Virus record (IMG/VR): IMGVR_UViG_3300017593_001448
Span: 1-62,669 of that record
DNA: 62,669 bases
Source of the DNA: a virus
Strand: one strand, 5' to 3'
In this document: positions 1 to 8,107 of the stretch, piece by piece
Layout: each line of letters starts with the position of its first letter
Numbering within the stretch: the stretch's first letter is position 1
Notes under the pieces: model-generated
The model's input: the letters and a program-made list of their open reading frames with translations, nothing else
The model's database searches: none
What the model was told of the DNA's origin: nothing
Program-made: the position numbers and the translations under genes

Positions 1-67
1 GAAATAGGTTCGGGTTTCCCCAGGGGAGAAGAGATAGAGGAGATCCTTTGATTGCTGGCTCATATGT

Positions 68-150
68 CCAAGCATTGCATGTGAACATCCATTCAGGCAT
101 TATTCCTGTTCATGTGCTCAAGCATCATACTTAAGTATCTATTCAGGTAT
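68..150. repeat. Pair of imperfect 33-nt direct repeats
   Basis: Two copies, at 68-100 and 118-150 with a 50-base period, share CAAGCAT at the left, ATC.ATTCAGG.AT at the right and about two thirds of all bases. Between them lies a rough inverted pair (GCATGTGAACA and TGTTCATGTGC). No gene occupies 1-331. Repeats ahead of the first genes could be protein binding sites, but this is inference. Confidence 0.5.
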
Positions 151-263
151 CGCGCGCGTAATATATATTAATAAGAGGAATCTTAGAGACATGTTAACAC
201 GCAACTATGGTACAGAAGTAATACGAGTGAATACGTATGTTGTGCATCATAGCGCTAACGTTT

Positions 264-273
264 GTGTTATAAT
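264..273 (+). promoter_or_regulatory. Extended -10 promoter, candidate
   Basis: A TGTTATAAT box (TATAAT at 268-273) lies about 60 bases ahead of the first gene. The same TGTTATAAT core occurs at the other strong promoter candidates in this window. No good -35 box sits 17 bases upstream, so activity would rest on the extended -10. It would transcribe the small genes up to the terminator at 1097. Confidence 0.5.
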
Positions 274-331
274 GTATGTGCAAGCCTACGTGATAGTAGG
301 CTTGCCAACTAAATACTATTACTGGAGGAGA

Positions 332-442
332 ATGATGCGTGAATTGATAGATGCAGTCACACTGCTCATCCGGGCGTGTGGCTGGTATTGGCTATCGGTG
401 TTGGCCATCTGGCTATTCATACAATCGCTATGGGAGGGGTGA
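332..442 (+). CDS. Small membrane protein (36 aa)
   Basis: The ORF begins with two adjacent ATG codons right behind GGAGGAG and stops two bases before the next gene's ATG. It encodes a charged start (MMRELID), one long hydrophobic stretch rich in Leu, Ile, Val and Trp that should span the membrane, and a short tail. It matches no family I know. Tight spacing and a good ribosome site make translation likely. The same frame is open further upstream, but there is no ribosome site there. Confidence 0.5.
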   Translation: MMRELIDAVTLLIRACGWYWLSVLAIWLFIQSLWEG

Positions 443-443
443 C

Positions 444-875
444 ATGTTCCAGAGACGGCATTACCTTGCGATTGCGGAAGCATTGCGAGAAATCCATGAT
501 AATGACACACGTCAATTAGTTTGCTCAAAATTAGCTAGTTTGTTCGAGAAAGATAGCCCAGATTTTGACCGATTTCGTTTTGCGCTGACATGTGGATTTT
601 ATCCCACGCCAGCGGGAATGTCGGTATCTTGGGGAACATTGAAGCCAGAAGATGTGCTAGAAGCATTGTATGATACTGCGTACAATTTACTGTGTGATCT
701 GTCGCGTATCCCTGAGCCAGACGCAATTGAAAGCGATGAAACGCGCGGATACGTGATAGACGAATTATTCGATCTTCTGAACGATGTTGCTCCTCCAGGC
801 TACTATTTTGGTAGCCTGGAAGGTGACGGTGCAGATTTTGGATTCTGGCCTGTACCAGAATGGGAGGAAGCATGA
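444..875 (+). CDS. Conserved phage early protein (143 aa)
   Basis: The start ATG follows GGGAGGGG and gives a protein beginning MFQRRHYLAIAEALR. Its first ~50 residues resemble the product of the gene at 58851 (MFTRQHYRYLAGVLR), including the shared pattern DSxxFDRxRF. The C-terminal part contains APPGYYFGSLEGDGADFGFW, a Gly/aromatic motif I associate with small accessory proteins of many phages. The function is unknown. It is the middle gene of a tight three-gene unit and its TGA overlaps the next ATG. Its kinship with 58851 is part of a larger duplicated arrangement described in the findings. Confidence 0.75.
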   Translation: MFQRRHYLAIAEALREIHDNDTRQLVCSKLASLFEKDSPDFDRFRFALTCGFYPTPAGMSVSWGTLKPEDVLEALYDTAYNLLCDLSRIPEPDAIESDETRGYVIDELFDLLNDVAPPGYYFGSLEGDGADFGFWPVPEWEEA

Positions 876-1087
876 TGATAACATACCGCTTCCGAGATTG
901 CAGACAGGCACACACGTTTTACAAGTATCTCTATGATCAATCCCTAACCTTGCCAGATGTTCACGTCAACCTTGACGCGAATGATGTTCTGCTAAGTGTG
1001 ACAAGTGAGCACGCGTATAACGTAGCTGCTCGTCTTGTGCGCGATGCTATACTTGCCACGTCCATTCTCCCTGTTGCTGCGTTCTAG
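872..1087 (+). CDS. Hypothetical protein (71 aa)
   Basis: The first of two consecutive ATG codons overlaps the previous stop and is preceded by GGGAGGAAG. The protein (MMITYRFRDCRQAHTFYKYL at the start) has no motif I recognise. Short strands and helices and one Cys are all that can be seen. It is the last gene before a strong terminator, so it closes the small early operon 332-1087. Confidence 0.6.
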   Translation: MMITYRFRDCRQAHTFYKYLYDQSLTLPDVHVNLDANDVLLSVTSEHAYNVAARLVRDAILATSILPVAAF

Positions 1088-1096
1088 CTAACGAAT

Positions 1097-1130
1097 GAGA
1101 CGCATACGTGTGTATGCGTCTCTCTCTTTA
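1097..1130 (+). terminator. Rho-independent terminator
   Basis: A perfect 11-bp stem (GAGACGCATAC / GTATGCGTCTC, loop GTGT, 1097-1122) is followed by TCTCTCTTTA. It ends the operon 332-1087. Confidence 0.85.
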
Positions 1131-1776
1131 TCCCCAAGTAGAAAATTCTCTTGTAATTATCATCCTCTTCACGCAATGATCCTCACCAGCAGAATTCTCT
1201 TCCAGGAAACATGCGCACATCGCAAAACGCAGATACTATCTTCATTTTCTTTTCATCTTCCCCATCCCGCGCGTTCCCCGAAAGCGATACCTCTTGATCC
1301 TCTCGCCTTGCACCCTCTCGCTTCCCCATCCCCTGCGTGCCCGTCTCATTCTCGCGCGTAGACAACAAAACATAAAACAAATAACTGTCTGTCTCTCTGC
1401 TCACTCACTCACCCACGCTCACTCACTCAACCACGCTCACTCACCATCCCGATCTCCTCACTCACTCGCTCACTCGATCACCAGTGCCCACCACGCCCGC
1501 CACGCCCGCCTGCCACGCCCGCCACACGCCCGGTTCCTCTCCTCCCACACGCCCATGCCATCGCCAGGAGCCGTGACACACTAGTGTACGCAGACAGGCT
1601 TGCATGAACAAAGCGCGCTGGAGAATTATGTGGCATGCGCAAAAAACCCGGCGCTACCCCTCTCCCCATCCACATCATCCCTCTCAACCAACTTGACATA
1701 AAGTTACGTAGGCAGGATTGCCTCGGAACTCTCTCTCAGTTCAATTGAGGGGCATTTTTCAACTAATCCCTACTTC
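1131..1776. other. Gene-free, pyrimidine-biased low-complexity stretch
   Basis: I see no convincing gene in this region: no open frame here has a ribosome site or a protein-like composition. The plus strand is strongly C/T-biased. Between about 1395 and 1480 it is built of short CTCACTCA-type repeats, and from 1480 to 1550 of CCACGCCCGC-type repeats. Such strand asymmetry is often seen near origins or packaging regions, but the role here is unknown. Confidence 0.6.
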
Positions 1777-2094
1777 CCTTTTTATGTCCAGTTTGACAGA
1801 CCCCTGTAAAATTGCCCAAAAATACATACTTACCTTTTTATGTCCAGTTTTACAGGGCCGTCCAGCAAATAGTACTACTTTCCGGAAGGTTTTTTTGCGG
1901 GCCAGGAGGACCCATTTCGCATAACAGGGGCATTATGTCAAGAGAACCGGGGAATTCTGCAACTTTTCTTTCCACCAGTTCAGTTGAACGCACTAGTTCT
2001 CCAGTCAGTTTGTCAGTTTTACCCCCCCTTTATAGGGGGTAAAACTGACAAACTGGACTGGGGGGTGTAGTTTTGCAGTTTTACACAGTTTTAC
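1777..2094. repeat. Iteron-like repeat cluster, candidate replication origin
   Basis: The 9-mer CAGTTTTAC occurs at 1845-1853, 2014-2022, 2076-2084 and 2086-2094, inverted at 2039-2047, and with one change (CAGTTTGAC) at 1789-1797. The copies at 1789 and 1845 lie in a longer 23-base direct repeat (1777-1799 and 1833-1855). The cluster lies just beyond the 3' end of the RepA-type helicase gene (2180-3181, minus). Repeated sites beside a replication protein are typical of iteron-controlled origins, hence the proposal. Confidence 0.6.
2001..2061. repeat. Large hairpin containing the iteron motif
   Basis: The left arm 2001-2026 pairs with 2035-2061 over about 26 bp with a single bulged base. Each arm carries CAGTTTTAC and a run of C or G. 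The loop is eight bases. There is no T-run on either side, so it is not a simple terminator. It may be a dyad at the origin or a paired operator. Confidence 0.75.
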
Positions 2095-2179
2095 ACCCAC
2101 CCCTGCAAAACTGAAGAGGTCTATGCGAAGAAGGAAAAAAAGGGTTCCTCTTGTAGGATAGGTGAGAAGTAGAATCGCC

Positions 2180-3181
2180 TCACGCGAAGAGGAGGAGTGA
2201 GTTCCTGGGACCATTAGAGGAATGTATGGAGCCGTTGTCGATCATCCGCTTGGCGACTGCGGAGATGCGGCGGACTCCCACGTTGGGCAAATACTCCTTC
2301 ACGGCCTGTTGGAGCTGAGACTGGTTCATGGGGCCATCGCGGAGGACCTCGAGGATTACCTGCTCGATGGCGGCGCTACTGGAGCTGTCTATCACCGGGT
2401 TACCGTAGAACCGGGCAACTGCAAGTTCTTGTGACCCCTCCTCGTGCTCGTACACAAAGGAAGCAGAGAAAGGCTTCACGAGCACATCTCTGGACTTCGT
2501 GGCTTTGATGATAACTTCGTTTCTTCCGTCCGCCCTCTCGACAAGCAGCGCCAAGTCCAACGAGGCCTCGATGGATGAGTGCCCTCTTAGACTTTCCCCA
2601 AGCCTGCTCTTGATTCCCGATGCTTTCCTCTGGTGGTGGATGATGATCACGGCCGCGCCTGTCGACTCACACAGCCATCTGACGTTCGCCATCACGCCAG
2701 CCATCTCGGCGCTGTTCTCATCCGCGCCCCCTATCGCCACACCGAGGTTATCGATGATAATAACCTTGGCCGAGTGCGATAAGGCCCTTAACGCCATTGA
2801 TTCCACATCCGATCTTCTCGACAGATCCGGCCAGGGGGAGGGCATCACATAGTAGAACAATGGGTCATCCTCTTTCATCCCGTAGGCCCTTCCCAGGGCA
2901 GCAAACCTCTCATGCATTCTCCGGGGCCCGTTATCCAGATCGATCCACATGACAGGGGACCTCAGCGTGTCTCTCCCGGTATGGAAATGAGAATCAAGCC
3001 ACTTCTGCCCGGTGACCACACACACGCTCATGTCAGCCAGGAGGAAGGACTTAAGCGAGGAAGGCGCGCCGTACACGATGGAAAGGCTGGGGAGGGGAAA
3101 CAGCCCATCCACCACGTAGACAACAGGCGGACGCGGGGCATACGCGTCCGCTGGGGTGAAGACTCGCCAAGTGTTCTCCAT
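2180..3181 (-). CDS. RepA-type AAA/RecA-fold replicative helicase
   Basis: This 333-residue protein has a Walker A motif GAPSSLKS (residues 38-45), an acidic Walker B (VIIIDNLG) and the later VIIIHHQRK element typical of RepA/AAA_25 helicases related to RecA and DnaB. These are hexameric ATPases that load at plasmid or phage origins. The C-terminal ~60 residues look like a small winged helix (SQLQQAVKEYLPNVGVRRIS). Its ATG overlaps the stop of the HTH gene upstream. Iteron-like repeats lie just beyond its 3' end, consistent with a replication module. A DNA-repair RecA paralogue is less likely given the size and context. Confidence 0.8.
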   Translation of the reverse strand: MENTWRVFTPADAYAPRPPVVYVVDGLFPLPSLSIVYGAPSSLKSFLLADMSVCVVTGQKWLDSHFHTGRDTLRSPVMWIDLDNGPRRMHERFAALGRAYGMKEDDPLFYYVMPSPWPDLSRRSDVESMALRALSHSAKVIIIDNLGVAIGGADENSAEMAGVMANVRWLCESTGAAVIIIHHQRKASGIKSRLGESLRGHSSIEASLDLALLVERADGRNEVIIKATKSRDVLVKPFSASFVYEHEEGSQELAVARFYGNPVIDSSSSAAIEQVILEVLRDGPMNQSQLQQAVKEYLPNVGVRRISAVAKRMIDNGSIHSSNGPRNSLLLFA

Positions 3182-3378
3182 TACTCTTCAAGCAGATCTT
3201 CCGGCTTACATCCGAGCGCCTTCGCTAATCTCATCAAGGAGCTTGTCCTGAAGCTGTCTCCTCTCAACATCCTTTGAATCGTAGGGAAGCTTACCTTAGA
3301 CCTCAGGACAAGCTGCCTCCAAGAGGGTATCCCTGCCTCTCTCATCCGCTCTCTGACTTTATCTTCGCTTAGCCTCAT
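3181..3378 (-). CDS. Cro/CI-type helix-turn-helix protein (65 aa)
   Basis: The product is a compact XRE-family DNA-binding domain: PTIQRMLRGDSFRTSSLMRL fits the HTH_3 recognition region, and the end ALGCKPEDLLEE is the usual last helix of these domains. The start chosen is ATG at 3378 (MRLSEDKV), since longer in-frame versions enter the upstream oxidoreductase gene. It overlaps that gene's 3' end by 20 bases and its stop overlaps repA's ATG, so it is cotranscribed with repA and could regulate it or the origin. Confidence 0.7.
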   Translation of the reverse strand: MRLSEDKVRERMREAGIPSWRQLVLRSKVSFPTIQRMLRGDSFRTSSLMRLAKALGCKPEDLLEE

Positions 3379-4084
3379 ATATCCTCTCCAATATCCGTTG
3401 TACTTCCAACGCCTCTTCAAAAGTCGCTACTCGCGGGTCGTCTCTCAGGAAGGCTACCCACATGTCCGTGAACATCAGCTCAAATGGGACCAGCTCCCTT
3501 GCCCCATCCCGACCTATCACCCATGTCTCCCTCCTCACGGGATAGGGGTAGGCGTAATCCAGGATCATCACTGAATTCCCCTCTTCATCCACTCCCCAAA
3601 CCCGCCACCCATATTCCTCCTCTTCCGCGTTCACAGGCAGAAAGGGCCCAAGGATGTCCACGTCATGGGAGACATGATCAAGCAACAATCCCCAGGGAGG
3701 AAGGCTCTCGCGTTGCTGTATACTGATTAATGCCCTGTTTCCCCTTACCCTCTCCCTCAACAGGGGATGAAACCTCCAGTTGAACGCCACCTTGAGATCG
3801 GCAAGCTCCTCTTCACTGGAAGGCAATGGCTGGTACAAGGCGCAAAGAGGCTTCTCGCACATCACCCTCATGCCCGCTCTTAACAGGACAAGAGAGATCT
3901 CCAGGTGATACTTAGGCGGAGTGGCAACTACCCCAATGTCCCAGGGATGATCAAGCGCATCCTCAAGCCTCTTGAAGGTCGCCTCTTCCACCGGGTCCAC
4001 GGTCGCCACGCTGATGCCCAGCTTCCTGAGAATGCGCTCGTGTCTCTTCCCCGCTCTCCCTCTCCCGACGATCAACGCTCTCAT
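3359..4084 (-). CDS. Gfo/Idh/MocA-type oxidoreductase
   Basis: This 241-residue protein has an N-terminal Rossmann fold (MRALIVGRGRAGKRHERIL), the signature MCEKPL with the catalytic Lys, and a beta-sheet C-terminal domain as in glucose-fructose oxidoreductases. It is shorter than the usual 330-370 residues. Such enzymes oxidise or reduce sugar ring positions with NAD(P). It lies in a minus-strand run with an SDR and, further upstream, sugar-nucleotide enzymes, so a role in making a modified sugar is likely. The exact substrate cannot be read from the sequence. Confidence 0.8.
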   Translation of the reverse strand: MRALIVGRGRAGKRHERILRKLGISVATVDPVEEATFKRLEDALDHPWDIGVVATPPKYHLEISLVLLRAGMRVMCEKPLCALYQPLPSSEEELADLKVAFNWRFHPLLRERVRGNRALISIQQRESLPPWGLLLDHVSHDVDILGPFLPVNAEEEEYGWRVWGVDEEGNSVMILDYAYPYPVRRETWVIGRDGARELVPFELMFTDMWVAFLRDDPRVATFEEALEVQRILERIYEAKRR

Positions 4085-4088
4085 AGTC

Positions 4089-4733
4089 TCACCATATGTT
4101 CAAAAGATGTCCACCGCTCATGTCAATCACAGCCCCATTAACATGAGGGTGATCATACAGGCTGATGATGAAGCTCGCGATCTCCTGTTCTGGTATCAGG
4201 TCCCGGCTCAGGGGCCTGCTCTTCAGATATTCCATGTCCTCCGGCGAGAAGCGGATCCCCTTCATTGAGTGCTCGAATTGCCCAAGCCTCAGCGCCACAG
4301 CTCTCACGTCGGGCGCTAATTCCGCCGCCACCGCTCTCGCCAACCCTTCCAATCCTGCCTTCGCAGCCGCGTACAGAATCCTCCCCGGTCGAGGGGCGAC
4401 GGCTTGAATGCTACTGCAATACACAATCAACGCGCCCTTCTTCAGCTTCTCCTCTCTCACCAGTGCCGCTGTGGTCAGCACGGAGCCCAAGAGATGCGAG
4501 TCCAGGATGTTCACGGCCTTCTCCTCGTCAACCTCCGGTAACATCACCTTCTCCTGTACTCCCTGGGCGAATACCACGAGGTCGAATTCCCCTTCAGGCA
4601 ACTCTCTCGGGGCCCTGACATCAAACCCCGTGGCCCTACATGCCCCAATCGCTTCCCATCCCAGACCCTCTGCCGCGGCCATCATGGCCTTTCCTAGATT
4701 CCCACTGCTTCCAATTACAAGTGATCTCTTCAT
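4089..4733 (-). CDS. Short-chain dehydrogenase/reductase (SDR)
   Basis: The classical SDR pattern is present in 214 residues: nucleotide-binding GSSGNLG (residues 7-13), VVFAQG in place of NNAG, and the catalytic YAAAK after the Ser in YCSS. The start is ATG 4733, which has AGGAGGG upstream. Longer in-frame starts lack this. It sits five bases ahead of the Gfo/Idh/MocA gene. Similar SDR and oxidoreductase pairs occur in nonulosonic acid and flagellin-sugar clusters, which supports a role in sugar modification. Confidence 0.8.
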   Translation of the reverse strand: MKRSLVIGSSGNLGKAMMAAAEGLGWEAIGACRATGFDVRAPRELPEGEFDLVVFAQGVQEKVMLPEVDEEKAVNILDSHLLGSVLTTAALVREEKLKKGALIVYCSSIQAVAPRPGRILYAAAKAGLEGLARAVAAELAPDVRAVALRLGQFEHSMKGIRFSPEDMEYLKSRPLSRDLIPEQEIASFIISLYDHPHVNGAVIDMSGGHLLNIW

Positions 4734-4789
4734 GGAACCCTCCTTTGGCATCTTCATTCTATCCCCTTCCCGGAAGATCATAAAACGAC

Positions 4790-4818
4790 TTGACTAGTAT
4801 TCAATCTTGTGTTATAAT
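4790..4818 (+). promoter_or_regulatory. Strong sigma70-like promoter for the UvrD helicase
   Basis: TTGACT (4790-4795), a 17-base spacer and TATAAT (4813-4818) preceded by TGT, giving an extended -10. It points at the helicase gene starting 45 bases on, and is divergent from the SDR gene. Confidence 0.85.
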
Positions 4819-4862
4819 GAGAATGGTTGAAGGCCTCTTTCAGAAAAAAATGGAGGTTCCAA

Positions 4863-6821
4863 ATGAAACTCACCTCAGCTCAGCTTCAGGCCGTACAGGC
4901 TCCTATCCATCTCCCCGTTCGTGTCCTTGCCCCGCCGGGCTCAGGAAAGACGACCGTAATCGCGCATCGTTATGCTTATCTCGTCTCCCAGGGAGTGAGC
5001 CCGCGGGAGATTGTGGCTGTCACCTTCTCTCGCTCGATGGCGGATGAGCTTCTCTCCCGCATTCAGGTCCTTACTCCATCCGCCTACGCTCCGCAGATCT
5101 GCACGATTCATGCCCTCTGCTACCGCATACTCAACGCAGAAGGTGACAATCGCTCCGTAGCCAGGACCTGGCAGATCAAGAAGACGATTGAGGAATCCAT
5201 GCTTCAGACCTTCCTTCAGGCTGGTTGGCGTGAGATCCTCTACTGGATAGACCGCTCGAAAGCGGAAGGGATAAGGACGCAGGACGCAAGGGACTTCTTC
5301 TCCGCCATTCCGGATATCTCCCCCTATGCCTCTGACCTCGCTTACATCAGAGAGCGCTTGGATGCCTTCCTCGCTGAGAACAATCTCCTTACTTTCCCCG
5401 ACATGCTCCTGGACATCGAGACGCGTCTCCAGGACGACGAGGCCTTTCGCGCTCGCTGGCAATCCTATTTCTCCTATATCATCGTGGACGAGGGGCAGGA
5501 CACTTCAGGACAGGCCATGCGCATTCTCACCACCCTCGCCGCGCCCCAGGACCGTTTCTTCATCGTGGGTGACCCAGATCAACTTCTCTACCGTTGGTCT
5601 GGGGCTACACCTGAGGCCAATCTCTTTCAGGGTTTCGACAAGCGCTTCCCTAACGGCCTCACCATCAAGCTGGATCATAACTTCCGCTCCACGGGAAGGA
5701 TCGTTAAGGCCTCCACAGCCCTCATCTCCCACAACTACGAGCCCAAAGGCCCTTATCCACGCGCCTTCTTCAAGGAGCCCCTCTACACCGCGCCCGAGGG
5801 GAGAGAGATTGAATTCACACTATACGAAGACGAATTCCAGGAATCCAGGGGTGTTGTCTCCAAGATCAAGGAGCTCCTCGACGAGTATCAGCCTGCGGAC
5901 TTCTTCATCGGAGCTCGCACGCGTGCCCAGCTCGCTTTCCTCGAAGGGGAGCTCGTTCGGGCCAAGATTCCCTTTGTGAACGCGACCGGTTCTTCCTTCT
6001 GGAATCTCAAGCATGTTTCCGATATGGTTGCTTATCTCAAGCTCGCTCTCTTCCAGGATGATGAGGCTTTCTGTCAGGTATATGACATATCGTCCAAGCG
6101 CATGCGCCAGCCCTTTGATTCCCGAACGCGCAGAAAGGGCTCTTATTCTCCCAACCGGTGGCTGGGCAGGAAGTTCCTCGAGGCCGCGCATTATTCCTTC
6201 TCCGGCATTCATAGGGCTCTCAATTCCCGCGATGGTTGGCGTTGGCGAGAAGGGGTCGACGATCTTCTTTACATGCTGGATGAGATCAGGAGCGCGGGCA
6301 CATTCATCGGCTCCCTTGAGCTCATCAAGGATCACTATCTCGCTTATCTCTCCGCCGACGGATTCGTGCAGGAAGATGTCTCCGAGGACTCCCGAGTGGA
6401 AGATCTCAACACAGTCATTGAGATCGCGTCCACCTTCGATTCCGCACAGGCCTTTCTCAACTATGTCCAGGAATGCCGTTCCGAATCAGGCCAGTCCTCA
6501 TGGGATGGAAAAGTCGTCCTCTCTACAGTCCACCGTCTCAAGGGCATGGAGAGACGCGTTGTCTTCGGCATCGGGTGGAATGAGGGCCTTCTCCCCCACG
6601 CGTTCTCCCTTGGCTTGATCCCCAACCTGGGTGTCCTCCCCTCAGGCTCTAAGGGCAGGATAGAGGATGAGCGCTGCATCGCATTTGTCCTGGTCACGAG
6701 GGCGAAGGAGCGTGTCTATCTGTCCAGCATCAGGAAGTACCGCGACAAACCCCTTCAACCTTCTCGCTTTCTGTACGAGTTAGGAGTGTTAGAAGATGAA
6801 CAGACTCCTGAGATGCTTTGA
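4863..6821 (+). CDS. UvrD/Rep-family superfamily 1 DNA helicase
   Basis: The 652-residue protein starts MKLTSAQLQAV (Q motif) followed by Walker A APPGSGKTT (residues 23-31), the Walker B/motif II variant VDEGQDTS, motif III GDPDQLLYRW and the late motifs STVHRLKGMERRVVF and VLVTRAKERV. These define a 3'-5' SF1A helicase acting in replication or repair. The ATG at 4863 follows GGAGG and is preferred to in-frame upstream codons. The gene has its own strong promoter and is isolated among minus-strand genes, so it is probably expressed independently of the sugar cluster. Confidence 0.9.
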   Translation: MKLTSAQLQAVQAPIHLPVRVLAPPGSGKTTVIAHRYAYLVSQGVSPREIVAVTFSRSMADELLSRIQVLTPSAYAPQICTIHALCYRILNAEGDNRSVARTWQIKKTIEESMLQTFLQAGWREILYWIDRSKAEGIRTQDARDFFSAIPDISPYASDLAYIRERLDAFLAENNLLTFPDMLLDIETRLQDDEAFRARWQSYFSYIIVDEGQDTSGQAMRILTTLAAPQDRFFIVGDPDQLLYRWSGATPEANLFQGFDKRFPNGLTIKLDHNFRSTGRIVKASTALISHNYEPKGPYPRAFFKEPLYTAPEGREIEFTLYEDEFQESRGVVSKIKELLDEYQPADFFIGARTRAQLAFLEGELVRAKIPFVNATGSSFWNLKHVSDMVAYLKLALFQDDEAFCQVYDISSKRMRQPFDSRTRRKGSYSPNRWLGRKFLEAAHYSFSGIHRALNSRDGWRWREGVDDLLYMLDEIRSAGTFIGSLELIKDHYLAYLSADGFVQEDVSEDSRVEDLNTVIEIASTFDSAQAFLNYVQECRSESGQSSWDGKVVLSTVHRLKGMERRVVFGIGWNEGLLPHAFSLGLIPNLGVLPSGSKGRIEDERCIAFVLVTRAKERVYLSSIRKYRDKPLQPSRFLYELGVLEDEQTPEML

Positions 6822-7128
6822 CTTCGCTGAGTTTCAGATCTTCGATGATCCCTTCTTGAACCTGGCCTTCGCCATGATCCATTTGGCGCTTTCTGATCTC
6901 TCGGCTCCCTATCCTGAGCTGAGGGAAGACGCGATGGAGTTCTTGACCAGCGATCAGGTTTCCACGCTCACAGAAGCCCTTCACATGAATGGGTTCATTC
7001 GGAATGCTCTCGAATTGGCTGAGAGAAAGCCGCTCAAGTTCTCGCGTGCCTCTCGGGGCTCGCTCCCGGAATGGCTTCTCGCCAGAAACGCCCGGCGCCG
7101 CAGGGACAGTGCACGAATCCCTTCTTGA
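6796..7128 (+). CDS. Hypothetical protein (110 aa)
   Basis: It starts inside the end of the helicase gene behind AGGAG-like sequence. The first ~75 residues look protein-like (FDFAEFQIFDDPFLNLAFAM), but I recognise no family. The last ~30 residues are Arg-rich and overlap the 3' end of the convergent SpsF-like gene on the other strand by about 95 bases. Translational coupling to the helicase is plausible. The overlap means one of the two C-termini may be dispensable. Confidence 0.5.
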   Translation: MNRLLRCFDFAEFQIFDDPFLNLAFAMIHLALSDLSAPYPELREDAMEFLTSDQVSTLTEALHMNGFIRNALELAERKPLKFSRASRGSLPEWLLARNARRRRDSARIPS

Positions 7129-8107
7129 TCCTGTCTCCGTAAACAGTAACCAGCTCTTCGCCCTCGTGGAATCCAACCAGACAGAGCCCGGCATGGCAGA
7201 AGATCGGCTTAGATCGCTTGCCGGGCTCCATGATTTCATCGTTCCACAATACAACCCTTTGTCCCACTTGAGCTCTTGCCCACTTGTGTCTATCCTCTTG
7301 GGAGTAAGACGCGTATGGCCCTGTTCTCTCCCCTCTCTCCGCGTTGATCATCGCGATCTCTGGATTCTCGTCCAAGATCCTCAGCACGTCCAAGAGATCG
7401 GGCCAATGTCCACCAGTTTTCTTCAAGATCGCTCTCAGGAGCTCGATATCCTCCTCATAATCCACTTCAAGCCTATGTGGCCTGAAATACGCGGGAGATG
7501 GAGGTTGATGGTAGATCCTCCTCAATTCCTCTCTGTGTCTGTGGATCCACAGATCAGGATGCTCCCTCTCATCCCCGATCGCCTCTTTATCCATCCTCTC
7601 CCACAGCGATCTCCTCAAGGGGAACTCCCTTGCCCCATACACCGGCCAGACCCATGAGGGTAGGAGCCAGAAGAAGACATCTGTGCCTGTCTTGCTCATC
7701 ACTTCTGCGGCTCGACGGATGAACCTATGCTCAGGGAAGGGGCAATCTCCCAGCCCTCTCATCACGAACTCGTACCCCGGTAAGAACGCATTCATTGCCC
7801 CCACAATGCGCTTCAATACATCATTCTCTTCCCCTCTGTAGCAGGGATACCCGTGTCCATTTGCCCATTCCCAGACTGGATCATCCTCTTTCTTTTCGGT
7901 GGTCGCAATCACGACCTTACCCGCAAAGGACAGCTTCCAGGCAATCCTCTCGATGAGGGGTACCCCTCTGATCTCCATCATCACCTTGCCAGGCAATCTC
8001 TCAGATCCCATGCGCGCTGTGAGAACAATCCCTATCTTAGGGGCACGACCATCCCGGACGCGTATACCGCCTCTAATGCCTGGGCTTTTCTCCGTGCGTT
8101 TGTCCAA
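7034..8107 (-). CDS. SpsF-like cytidylyltransferase with C-terminal extension
   Basis: The N-terminal region has the nucleotidyltransferase signature IGIVLTARMGSERLPGKVM followed by ATTEKKEDD and GDCPF, as in SpsF/NeuA-type transferases that activate nonulosonic acids with CTP. Residues beyond ~260 form an extra region with CHAGLC and HCPCGAG, possibly a zinc site. The likely start is TTG at 8107, which has AGGAGGAG six bases upstream and lies inside the ATP-grasp gene's end. In context with SpsG-like, ATP-grasp and NeuB genes it would make the CMP-sugar. The linkage of the C-terminal Cys region to that function is unknown. Confidence 0.75.
   Translation of the reverse strand: MDKRTEKSPGIRGGIRVRDGRAPKIGIVLTARMGSERLPGKVMMEIRGVPLIERIAWKLSFAGKVVIATTEKKEDDPVWEWANGHGYPCYRGEENDVLKRIVGAMNAFLPGYEFVMRGLGDCPFPEHRFIRRAAEVMSKTGTDVFFWLLPSWVWPVYGAREFPLRRSLWERMDKEAIGDEREHPDLWIHRHREELRRIYHQPPSPAYFRPHRLEVDYEEDIELLRAILKKTGGHWPDLLDVLRILDENPEIAMINAERGERTGPYASYSQEDRHKWARAQVGQRVVLWNDEIMEPGKRSKPIFCHAGLCLVGFHEGEELVTVYGDRIKKGFVHCPCGAGRFWREAIPGASPERHART

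Noticed and set aside
1395-1480. CRISPR-like array from the CTCACTCA repeats
   Set aside because: Units are 4-8 bases with no regular spacers, so it is simple-sequence DNA.
1095-1584. Frames rich in Ser, His and Pro in the 1.1-1.6 kb repeats
   Set aside because: They follow the CTCACTCA repeats and have no start signals. These are low-complexity artefacts.
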